From NCBI RefSeq assembly GCF_002999335.1, contig NW_020312635.1:151154-215153 (forward strand): 64,000 nt of DNA. The letters are read 5' to 3'. This document shows positions 1 through 9,572 of the stretch, in pieces. The notes beneath the pieces are model-generated. The model did not search any database, was not told the DNA's origin, and saw only the letters and a list, made by a program, of their open reading frames with translations. The stretch comes from Cyclospora cayetanensis. Taxonomy: Eukaryota > Apicomplexa > Conoidasida > Eucoccidiorida > Eimeriidae. The translations under genes and the position numbers were made by a program. The stretch's first letter is position 1. Each line of letters starts with the position of its first letter.

Positions 1-90
1 CAGCAGAAAGCAGAGGCAGAGCCGCAGCGACGGCAGAAAGCAGAGGCAGAGCCGCAGCGACAACAGAAAGCAGAGGCAGAGCCGCAGCTG
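1..90. repeat. 30-bp tandem repeat, three copies
   Basis: Three head-to-tail 30-bp units based on CAGAAAGCAGAGGCAGAGCC, nearly identical, begin at the window edge. On the plus strand they read as a charged decapeptide (QKAEAEPQRR-like) and end at TAA 97-99, so they could be the C-terminus of a plus-strand gene lying mostly to the left. On the minus strand they are also open, as hydrophobic ALPLLSVVA-like repeats continuing the frame of the 2239-to-1 gene. The plus-strand reading looks more like typical Eimeria low-complexity protein, but the sequence alone does not decide it. Confidence 0.8.
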
Positions 91-626
91 TGTGTGTAAA
101 ACATGCCATCGTTTCAGGAGATTTATGAGTCTTCTGACACTCTCGAACCTCAATGAGCTGCAGCAAAACGAACTTCCCCTCGAATTGCGAAGAAATTCTT
201 TCTTCCGCATTCGCCTCGGTGCTGCTGCCGTTGGGGTGTAACTCCTGAAGGTCGGTGGAGGAGACTGCCCGACTGCGCTCCTGTGACGTGTGGATGTCAT
301 ACCAAATCTCCTTCTCTGCATCTTCTTGCAAGTGCTCCTCCTGCTGCTGTCTTTCTTGCTGCTGCTGTCTTTCTTGCTGCTGTCTTTCTTGCTCCTCCTC
401 TTTCGATTTCTGTGTCTCTTTCTCCTGCTTTTGATGCTGCTGCTCCCCTGCGTTGTTGCGCACGAAGGGCCTGATGAAGGAGCGCAGCAGAGACACCACA
501 GCGCCTCCAGTCTGATTCTGGAGCTGCTGATGCTGCAACTCCTGATTCGGTTCGTCTTCTTCGTGCTGCATCGGATGTTTTTCTTGCTGCTGCGGCGGAA
601 GGGGCATGCACCAGCCCTCGTCTGGC

Positions 627-664
<38 letters not shown>

Positions 665-2239
665 ACTGGCAGTTTCAGACGCTCTTTCCGCATCTTCGCC
701 AGACTGCACGACTCCCTGAGAACTGCGTAAACCATCCTGCCATTGGCTTTTCACCTTCGCTCTGACGCTTTCTGGTGCAGAAGCAGCTGCAGCATCCTCG
801 CGAACCTCGCAGCAGCCGTGTTGGTGGGCTCCTCGTTGTGATTCCTGCTCCTGCTGCTGCTCCTGCTGCACTTGTCGGTGCCGTTGCAGCGATGGCTGAT
901 GCTGAATTTGCTGCTGCGCTATGGGCGATGTCTCTGCCAGCTGCAACAGAGAGGCAGGCTTGCGTCGAGGCACCAAACCCTCCCTAATAGGAGACTCTGG
1001 AGGCGTAAGAAGCGCGATGAGCCCTCCCCTCACAAAGACTCCTGAGCCGCAGCTTGCACTGCCACAGCTGCTGCTGCTGCTGCTGCTGCAGCTGTTGCTA
1101 GTGGCTGCAGCAGCAGCAGGAGCAGCAACTGCAGCAGCAGGCTTTGGAAGAGACCTCTGCTGGTGCAGCCTCTTGATGCCATCGGAGACATGGCGAGACA
1201 ATAGGGGGCTTAGTGACGCCTTCGCCCTAGAGGCGCTTTGGGAGCTTTTGCGACGGAGGGGTGTGGGAGCATCTTCATCATATTCCGAGTCGCTGCTGCC
1301 GCTGCTGCTGCTGCTGCTGCTGCTGCGTTTGCTGCTTGCGCTGCTAGGCTCGTTGCTGGTGATGACGCTGCCGTCGCAGTCTTCCCTTGCCACTCCCCTA
1401 CGAACAGGCATGCGGGTACAGCCTCTTCCCAGAGCAGTCTTAGTCTGCTTCCCTTGAGCTGCTTGTGCTGCTGCTGCTTGTGCTGCTGCTGCTTGTGCTG
1501 CTTGTGCTGCTGCTGCTGCACTGGCAGCCTTGCTGCTCTGGGGAGTCTTCCTGCGCCGGCTGCTGGGATTCCTTTCCGCCGCTGAGGGGCGCCCAGGGGA
1601 CGGCAGGGGGGCCCCCATGGGGCCCCTCTGCTGTTTAGCTTTTCGTTTTGTAATGCCGGATCGCTGAGAGACAGGAGTCTGTTTGGAGGGGTTCTCCTGC
1701 GAGATGCTTTCGCCTTCTCCTGCTGCCGCCTTAGACTGCGTGGGAGTGAAGGAGGCTTTGCGCAAACGGCTTGAGCTCCTGCGTCTTGAAGGCTCGCTCG
1801 GAGAGGCTGTTGGGGGAACGGAGGCTAAGGATCGCGGCATTTTCTGCTTCTGCAGCTGCTGGTTTTCGGATTCCTTTTCGGCGGCTTCGTGGGGAAGGTC
1901 GGCGCACGTGCTGGTGGTTGCTGCGAGGCTGCTGCTGCTGCTGGCTCTGCTGTTGCTGCGGCTGTTGCATTCTGTTCGTGCAGCGGCAGCAAGCGGCTTG
2001 AGCAGAGCGCCTGCTTTGCGCCGTCTAGACGTTTCCTCGAGGGAAAATTCCTTGTTGGTGCCTGCATCAAGCGGCTGAGATCCCCCAGGAGCATTCCTCC
2101 CCTTGGCAAGCTGGCGTTTGATGGTGGTGCAGTTGCAGCTGCGCTTGCTCGTTCTGCAAGGCGCAGCCGTTTCCTTGCCATCTGCAGCAGAAAGCGTCTC
2201 CCCGAACAGGGGTGAGACAGGGGCCCCCCTCTCTGACAT
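1..2239 (-). CDS. Large disordered Ser/Ala/Gln-rich protein, 3' partial
   Basis: Reading the minus strand from ATG at 2239 gives one open frame with no stop to the window edge (at least 746 codons). The start reads MSERGAPVSPLFGETLSAAD. The frame holds biased but protein-like sequence: basic and Ser-rich stretches, SRRRSSSRLRK-type clusters, poly-Ser near 1310, SDSEYDEDAP at about 1282-1265, PPESPIREGLVPRRKPASLL at about 1010-950, poly-Ala from the CTG run near 630-664, and a Gln/Glu-rich coil (QERQQQERQQQQ) near 400-340. An in-frame TAG lies upstream of 2239, which supports the start. No known domain is recognised. Basic and SP-rich composition suggests a nuclear or regulatory disordered protein (inference). 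The end is uncertain: the frame may be spliced at GAG|GTTCGA near 150 rather than continue through the 30-bp repeats. Confidence 0.65.
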
Positions 2240-3302
2240 CTGCAGCCGCTGCTCAGGCGTAGCAGTGTCTGCGTGTGCTATATACGTATATCTCTGCTTC
2301 TGCACTCCCCACGCCTACTGGCTTTAAGTCAGAACAGATAGGGTTGCTCCGCCTTCCAGCTGAAACGATGCTGCGCGCAGCTGTATGAGGGAAGCAGCCG
2401 CTGCCGAGACGCAGCAGCTCCCGCCTCGCTTGTGCTACAAGAGGTGGCATGCAGCGACTGCCCTTGCTGTTGCTCTGCTGCTGCTGCTGCTCTTTGAGAC
2501 GGGAAAAAAAGAAGCGTATTTGAGCAGGCAGGACTGTCTTTCCGGAATTAGGCTACGGGGTCTAGGGAACACCATGTCTGGGGGAGTGGGGTTGGTGGTG
2601 CTCCACCCGGGAGGTCTCGCCTGCACACGAGACTACACGAACAGCGAGACAGCCTGAGAAATAAAGGCTTAAGGCTTCAGCAAAAGGAGATAGTGTGGTT
2701 TGGAGTCGAGGCTGAAGGCTGTGCTCGTCAGATCGCAGCTGTTCAAACGACTTGCATCGCTCACCTGAACAGAGGCAGCGGCATGCGCTGCAACGGCAAT
2801 CCAGGCCCATAATGTTCGCTGCCAGAGTGCATGCAGCGGAGCACTGAAAAGCATGTAGCTTCCGAATTACTTCCTTGGATTTAGAGGAGCTCCGCTTTCC
2901 TTTGTTTTGGCAAGTGCTTATGCTGAACCTCAGGGCTTTCGACGCGCCGTATGCTCATGCAGGTGTAGCGACAGCAGACGAACGGTATCCCTGGCAGGGC
3001 GAGCCTCCCGGATGAAAAGGCCTTCCCAGCGCGGAAATCCCCTGATTTCGCGCTTATTTGTTCTTTGGAGCAGCAAGCACCAGGGGTGGTGATCTCATGA
3101 ATGGCGGGAAGAATAGCGGCTTCATGAGTGCGAGCCGGAGAGGCCCTCAGTAGCAACAGCCCATGCGTGCATGCGTGCTTTCCGCGTGTGCCTTCTGAAG
3201 TTTCTTTCCAGGAATTGGGGGCTGCAGACGGAGCCTCTCGAAGAGAGCTGAGCCGAGAAGAAGCAGGGGAGCAGACGAAGCGGCGCACCGCCAGCGGGGA
3301 GG
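2240..3302. other. Divergent intergenic region
   Basis: About 1.06 kb lies between the minus-strand gene starting at 2239 and the plus-strand CWC27-like gene starting at 3303. It should carry both 5' UTRs and promoters. A short CTG run (about 2468-2492) and short open frames are present. No conserved motif or further gene was recognised. Confidence 0.6.
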
Positions 3303-5154
3303 ATGTCGGAAGTGTATGCGAACGAGCCGGCTACGTCGGGAAAGGTGGTGCTCCACACCACCATGGGGCCCCTCGACGTCGAGCTGTGGGCTCGGGAGGC
3401 CCCTCGAACGACTCGCAGCTTTGTTCAGCTGTGCATGGAGGGGTACTACGACAACTCCATCTTCCACAGGCTGCTCCCAGGGTTCATTATTCAAGGAGGA
3501 GATCCGACAGGCACTGGCAAGGGCGGAGCGAGCATCTACGACGCCGCAGGCGACGCTCGAGAGGCGCCGTCGAGCGTCGCGCGAAGAGAGAGCTCCCTAA
3601 CTCTCGAGTTGAACTCGCGGCTCCGCTTTCGCTACCGAGGTCTAATGGGAGCAGCCAGCAAGGAAGTCGATGGCAGCCCTCCGGGAGCCGCTCCGCACAT
3701 AGGCAGTCAGTTCTTTTTCACGCTTGGCAGAGCAGACAGTCTGAACGGCAAGTACACGTTGTTTGGCAAGGTGAGCGGTCCTTCTCTGTTCAACCTGCTG
3801 CGCATGGGAGAGCTGCCCGTCGACAAACACGACCGACCCAAGGATCCCCCCAAGATCGTTAGCACCGAAGTACTCTGGAACCCCTTCGGCGACATCGTTC
3901 CGCGCAGTCTTCCGCTGACAGCGCAGCAGCAGCGGCAAGACGCGCAGCAGCAGCATGCAGCGGAGGAGCAGCAGCAGCGGGAGCTCAGACCCCAGCTCGC
4001 AGTCGCGAACGCGAGTCTTCTTTCTTTCGCAGACGAGGAAGAAGCCTTGTTGGAGCAGCAGCAGCAGCAGCAGCAGCGCGAGAAACAAATTCTGTCTGAT
4101 CAGCAGCAGCAGCAGAAGAAACAAATTCTGTCTGATCAGCAGCAGCGGAAGCCACCCCTCAGTGCGCATGATCTCCTGACGGACCCCAAGCTTTCCAAGG
4201 CAGCAGCACCCCCTAGCGCTGTGTTGCAGCTGCATCCGAATTCAGCGGTCGAAGCACTCAAGTCTCGCATTGCCGCTCTAGCCACCAGCAAGAGCAGTGC
4301 AGTCGGCGCTGCTGAAGCCGCTGAAGTGAACAGCGATAGCAGCAGCAGGAGTCGTAGTAGTAGGAGTCGTAGTAGGAGTCGCAGTAGGAGTCGCAGTAGG
4401 AGTCGCGGAAGCAGTTCCCAGGATTTGAAGGGCCCCTCCAGGGGGGCCCCTCCCGCCCCGAGCCGCAAGGATTTTGCTGCTGCTGCTGCTGCGCTACCAG
4501 ATGCAGATCTGCTGTCGCCGGCTGAGCAGCGTCGACGGCTGCTGCTGCTCCAGCGGAAGGCGCAAACCTCCAAGCAGAGGCAAGCGGAGACACTGGAGAA
4601 GTTGAAGGCTTTTCGAGAGCAGGTAGGAGGCAGACGGCCCTTTCTCGAAGCATCGTTTTCCTGAGAAGAAAGTGCCAGAGTAGACATCCCCCCCCCACAC
4701 TGCACATCAGTCATTCCTGGGGATGTATGTGGCTGTTGGTGTCGTTCATCGTCAGCTTCAAACGCTGCAGAAGAGCAACAGCAGCGCCGGCAGCGGCAGT
4801 TCCAGAAGTCGCAGCAGCAGCAGCAGCAGCACAAAGCGTGATGAGGCGATTGAGGCAGCAAAAGCTACAGCAGCGCGTGTAGCTGAACCCGTTACGCTGG
4901 GGGCCCCATACGGAGGGGCCCCCAACGCAACGGCGCCTAAGGAGGAAGATGAAGGTGGATCTCCATGGTTCATGACGGGTGGGCTGTCGTTCGCCGTCGA
5001 CAGCAGCACGGCGTACAAGCTAGATGAAGCGCGCAACAACCTCGAGGTAAGAGATCCTCTGAAAAATCGAAGGTTTGAAGAAGACACGAAGGCGCAGCTC
5101 AGAAAGAAGTCAAGTGTGTATGAGGGAGGTCCTCGACAACTCGCGAGGTGGTAG
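3303..5154 (+). CDS. CWC27: CWC27-like spliceosomal cyclophilin
   Basis: The model has two exons, 3303-4622 and 4756-5154, giving 572 aa. The donor is GAGCAG|GTAGGA, the acceptor CGTCAG|CTTCAA, both phase 0. Residues 1 to about 200 form a cyclophilin domain with the CWC27 signature: N-terminus MSEVYANEPATSGKVVL, YYDNSIFHRLLPGFIIQGGD, GTGKGG, GSQFFFTLGRAD, and the subfamily tail NPFGDIVPR at about 195. CWC27 proteins are components of activated spliceosomes. The residue aligned with the cyclosporin-contact Trp of cyclophilin A is not Trp here, as in other CWC27 proteins, so peptidyl-prolyl isomerase activity is doubtful. A roughly 20-residue insertion precedes SRLRFRYRGL. The middle holds poly-Gln and an Arg-Ser repeat (about 4340-4410). 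The C-terminal exon keeps a W...LSF...DSSTAY...VRDPLKNR block like the CWC27 tail. A donor-like GAG|GTAAGA at 5046 could permit an alternative C-terminus. Confidence 0.9.
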
Positions 5155-5160
5155 GAGGCG

Positions 5161-5274
5161 GCTGCCTTCTGCAGCTTTAAAATCCTGGCTGGCACGCCAT
5201 CGGAAGCGGCGGCGGCGGCTGCCTTCTGCAGCTTTAAAATCCTGGCTGGCACGCCATCGGAAGCGGCGGCGGCG
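5161..5274. repeat. 57-bp tandem duplication
   Basis: Two essentially identical 57-bp units (5161-5217 and 5218-5274) begin GCTGCCTTCTGCAGC, only 6 bp after the CWC27-like stop codon. Period 57 is a multiple of three, and both strands stay open through it (plus: PSAALKSWLARHRKRRRR-like). Each unit contains CCTTCTGCAG, a good splice acceptor, so it could serve as duplicated acceptors for an alternative last exon starting from the 5046 donor. It otherwise lies in the 3' flank. Confidence 0.85.
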
Positions 5275-5888
5275 GCAGCGTTACGTGCACCCGACACTCG
5301 GAAGGTCGCTCGCGCCGTTGTTGGAGCCAACGGCGAAGTGTAGCTACAGCAGCGGCAACAGCAGCGAAAGCGCAGCAGCTCCAGGCAAATAGGCAGATAT
5401 CAATTCCGTGAAGGGCAGTCACGGATGATGTAGGGGTGCTTGGCGAGGAAGTAGCTCTGCCGGCACCAGTTGCCACTGCCTTCGTGCAATTTGAACTGCC
5501 TAGACGCCTGCTTGGCTCGCAAACAGAAATGCAACCAGCGAACGGGAAACGAGCCACCTTCCTAGCTTTTAGAAGAGGGATTTAGCATCCTCTTAGGGTT
5601 GAGACAATATATTGTATTTATATATGTATAGACTACTGATCTCGTCACGAACTCTTCTTATGGGCTTCACAGTCCAGTTACGGTGTACATACACCGCGGC
5701 AGCACTGGCTGCTGCTTCGGCTGTAGCACCTGTTGCCGTGCTGCCGCAGTGCGTAGGTGCAGCAGCAGCAGGCAGCAGCTACGCATGATAACACTGTTTC
5801 AAAAGGCGGCAGCAACAGCATTAATTCTACAGCAACGACAGCAAGAGCGTTGCAGCACCTGCAGCGGCACCAAGCTCGCAGATTGATT
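5275..5888. other. Convergent intergenic region
   Basis: This is the 3' flank shared by the CWC27-like gene (plus) and the ApiAP2 gene (minus). It contains an AT-rich stretch around 5600-5635 that could hold polyadenylation signals, and short CAG runs near 5760-5775. No gene is supported. Confidence 0.5.
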
Positions 5889-7979
5889 TCAAGCTTCCGT
5901 GGCTTTGATGGCGGATGGATCTCCTGCCTGCTGCTCGCTTTCCAGCTGCTGCTGGCTAGCCTCGTGCTGCTGCGCTGAAGGAACCTGCACGGCTCCCCTT
6001 TGCGCTTGCTCCTGAGACTGCTGCTCCTCCCGATTCTGCACTCGACGTTGCTGCTCTTGCTGTTGCTCCTGAGACTGCTGCTCCTCCCGATTCTGCACTC
6101 GACGTTGCTGCTCTTGCTGCTGCCGTTGCTGCTCTTGCTGCTGCCGTTGCTGCTCGTTTTGAAGGCTCTGCTGGGTATCCGCGTGCTGCAGTAGCAGTAG
6201 TTGCTGCTGCAGCAGTTGCTGCTGCAGCAGCTGCTGCTGCAGCAGCTGCTGTTGCAGCTGCTCTGTAAGTTGCTGCTGACCATCCTCAAGAGGCAGCAGC
6301 TGGAGTGCCGAGTCGCTAGCTGCTGGCTGTAGAAGCAACCCAGTGTCATGGAGCGGCAATCCTAGGCATTGCAGCTGCTGCTGGTTCGCTGTTTCCGTTG
6401 CAGCTCCCTTCTGAGCAGTCTCTCCCCCCTGCAGGTCGGTCTGCGGCTGCTGTCGTGCGCAGGATGCGAGCAGCAACTCGTGCTGAAGCAGCAGCCGCTG
6501 CTGCTGCCGCAGCAAAGCCTCGCTGCTGGTGGTGTCTTCTGCCGCCGGATCGCTGCTGCTGCAGCAGCTGCTCTCCAGCAAGTGCTGCGCGCCTAGGAGC
6601 AGTGGCGGGGTTGATGGAATCGCAGAAGCGGCGCTCATGGCAGCCGATGCAGCCATGGCGGTTTCGAGAGCCTTCTGCTGCTTCTGCTGAAGATCTGCTT
6701 CTCGCTTCAGCTGCAGCAGCAGCTGTTGATGCATGGCGACATCGGGAGTCAGCGTCAACTTGGGGTCGAAGTTCAGCAGCGAAAGGGCACTTCCGCCGTG
6801 GGTTGCATCTCCCAAGACGTTCGGCTGCTGCTGCTGCTGCTGCAAACAAAACTCCTCTGCTCTACGCTGTGCGTCAAGGTGACCATACTTCCTCACACTG
6901 AACCTCCTGACTACCTGCAAGCGAAAAATCTCGAAAAAACATCGTGAGACGATGCGCCTTCGCTCGCGCTCCTACCGACGCAGAAAACGCAACAACTGGC
7001 CTTTAGAGCTCCGGCGACATCGCTTTCTTGAAACGGCTTTTGCAGCAGAAAACACACACATGCACACACACGCACCTGTTTGCCAGTTGCTTTGTCAGTC
7101 ACAACGCCTCGCCAGCAGCCACGTGTGGACTCAAAAACTACTCCTTTGACGCTACTTTGCATGCGCCCATGCTGTTGCTGCTGCTGCAGTGTCTGATGCT
7201 TCCCCATCGATGCTGAGGCTGAGGAAGCAGCAGCTCCCGCATCCTCCTCTGCAAGTATCAAACCGCCTCGTTGGTTGTGTTGCTGCTGCTGCTGCTCCTG
7301 AAGCTGAGCTGCCAACCCTCCATCTGCAGTTGCAGCTGCAGCTGCAGCAATCGCCAGAATAACACACACAAGAAAGGCAGCTCAGAAGGATCTGCCCGCC
7401 ATACCCTTCATTCACCCCACACCTTCCTTCTGCCACAGGAGCATATATCTATACATATATATACATACATATATATACATATATATATACATATATACAC
7501 ATATATATACATATATACATATATATACATATATATATACATATATACACATATATATACATATATATGTAGCTACAACAGAGGGCACCTTCTTTTTGAA
7601 CACCACGCCATTCTACGGATGCAGGTTTTAAAAAACTCTCAATTACCGTTCTTAAGCTCCTTCGCTATAGACTCAGCAAGCGCCTTCGCCTGCTGAAAGC
7701 CAAACTTGTTGACTGAGAAGCAGCGCGAATACTCCCTGCCTAAGCGCAAGGGTACAAGTCTCGCCAGACAGACACACACGCAGCTCTCCTCTTCCATCGC
7801 AGATCGCAGATCAAAAAAGCAGCAGCAAACAGCAGCAAACGCAGCCACAACAAACAGCCTCGTCCGCCCAAACGACGCTCACCCGTCTCCGTATCTTTCC
7901 ATCGGAAACGCCAGCCACAATGGGGGGTAGAGCGAAAAGACACCCCGTGAATGTCGCTGAAGTATTTGACCTCATCCCC

Positions 7980-8018
<39 letters not shown>

Positions 8019-8797
8019 AGCAGCATCGCCGCTCCACTGCGACACAGAGCCAGCGCTGCCTTGCTCCTGCAGCAGAGCGGCTGCCGCTGCCGTTGCTGCT
8101 GCTCTCTCCTCCAACCACAAAGCGGCAGCTGAAGAGCACCCCACAGCGTCGCGTGAGCCTTCCCCCCCGTCGCTGCAGCTGCCTTCGTGATGCTGCTGCT
8201 GCTGCGGAGACAGCACCTGAGGCTGGCTGTCTGCTGTCGCTTGCGCTGCCGATGCTGCCGCTGCGCCCACTGTACAGACACTGCTGTTGCTCATGCTCGT
8301 GCTGCACGGCTGCCCTCTCTGCCGCTTTGCCGCCTTCCCCTTCACGGCTCGCCTGCCTCCACTGCCTCGCTTGCCTCCTCCTGCTGCTGCTGCTGCTGGA
8401 GCAGCGAACGACAAACTGCTGCGTCTGCAGTGGCGCACTGCAGCAGCAAGCTCTGCGACAGCGTCTGCTGCAACCCCTGCATGCTTCGCTGCCAAGTCTG
8501 CCGAAGCAGCGGCTTGTCGCGCAGACGATGCTGCGGCTTGCGTCGCTTGCACCAAATTCAGAGACTCCTGCTGCAAAAGAAGTCGCAGATCCGTTCGCAA
8601 GAAGTGAGAGCTAATGAGACCTCCTCCCACTCCCGCTGCTGCCGTCTCCCCTAGAGACACCCCCCCTGCTGCGACTTCCTGCTGCAACAAACCTCCCCCA
8701 TCATCTTCTGCTGCTGCTGCTGCTGATGATGATGATGCTGCTGCTGCTGCTGCTGCTTCTGCTGATGCTGCTGATGCTGCAGACAGAAAAGGGGGAA

Positions 8798-8846
<49 letters not shown>

Positions 8847-9572
8847 TTGTTGTTGTAGTTGTTCGTTCGCTGCTGCTCCAGAAGAGGCCTTTGCCACTGC
8901 TGCAGCCAATGCCACATCCTGCAAGGCTGCTGCTGACGCTGTTGCTGCTAGAGGAGGAGGTGAGTCTCCCTCTGCCTTGATGGAGGCTGCATCTGCCGCT
9001 GCAGTGGACGGTGTATGGACTGTCGCGGCTGGATCTGCTGGTGCCAAGCGTTCTGCTGCTTTGGCTTGAGCAGCCTGCGCAGTAGCGAGCGGGGACGGCT
9101 TCTCTACCGCTGCGGCTGGAGACAGTGTCGCCTCTTGCTGAGTGGCATTGCTGTCGTTGCTGCGCGGCTTTGCGTCAGCCAGTGTATGGGGTGCAGCTTC
9201 TGATGAGGCTACGACGTTTGGAGCATCCGCAGAAGCAGCTCCAGCGTTTCTCAGCGCAGCAGGCAGGCGTGTGCTTGGAGCAGCACTCTCGGCGAGAGCC
9301 TTTCCGCTGCGACTGCTGCCGCTTTCTGCGGCAACACACGAGCAGCAAGACGTTGGGGTACAACTTGCAGTGGTAGTCTGATCGCCATCCACAGCGGCGG
9401 CTGAGGCTGAAGGGAGCCAAGGAGCATCTGCCGAGGCGGAAAGAGCAGCGCCTTCTGCTCCGCTTGAATCCGCTGCCTGCGCTGCCGCTGCGCTTCCACT
9501 CCCCATCTGGATCCGGCGATCTGGCTGCTGCAGCCGCAGCTGCTGCCGAAGCAGAGTATCCACTTGAGACAT
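5889..9572 (-). CDS. ApiAP2 transcription factor with two AP2 domains
   Basis: Four exons on the minus strand: 9572-7883, 7739-7647, 7341-7076 and 6914-5889, with phase-consistent junctions. AP2 domain 1 joins [19 protein letters not shown] (end of exon 1) to [20 protein letters not shown] (exon 2). AP2 domain 2 joins [20 protein letters not shown] (exon 3) to [22 protein letters not shown] (exon 4). Both show the AP2 pattern of Gly-Val, a Trp-containing strand, FSV, and a helix with Ala-x2-x3-Ala/Ala-Glu. ApiAP2 proteins are sequence-specific nuclear DNA-binding regulators of stage conversion. The rest is poly-Ala, poly-Gln and poly-Ser low-complexity sequence. The start at 9572 ([20 protein letters not shown]) is a guess: the frame stays open upstream to about 10541 with other Met codons, so the N-terminus may be longer. 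The target motif and stage are unknown. Confidence 0.85.
7441..7568. repeat. TATACA-type microsatellite in an ApiAP2 intron
   Basis: About 128 bp consist almost entirely of alternating purine-pyrimidine TATA/TACATA units. They lie inside the intron between the second and third ApiAP2 exons (7342-7646). Length polymorphism is expected. Confidence 0.9.
8798..8842. repeat. GCT/CAG array coding poly-Gln in ApiAP2
   Basis: About fifteen uninterrupted GCT units are followed by TTG units. In the minus-strand coding frame they give a poly-Gln tract of roughly 19 residues. A similar array at about 7981-8020 codes poly-Ala in the same exon. This shows that the same triplet array is used in more than one codon phase within one protein. 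Confidence 0.85.

Noticed and set aside
290..730. Plus-strand poly-Leu frame
   Set aside because: It is the antisense of CAG-rich coding sequence; the minus-strand frame from 2239 has protein-like composition and no stops.
4758..5330. Minus-strand 190-codon frame
   Set aside because: Antisense of the CWC27-like last exon and the 57-bp repeat; no domain.
7271..7696. Ile/Tyr-rich frames over the TATACA repeat
   Set aside because: Simple-sequence translation inside an intron.
8614..9069. Plus-strand Ala/Cys-rich frame
   Set aside because: Antisense of the ApiAP2 first exon; poly-Cys/Ala arises from CTG arrays.
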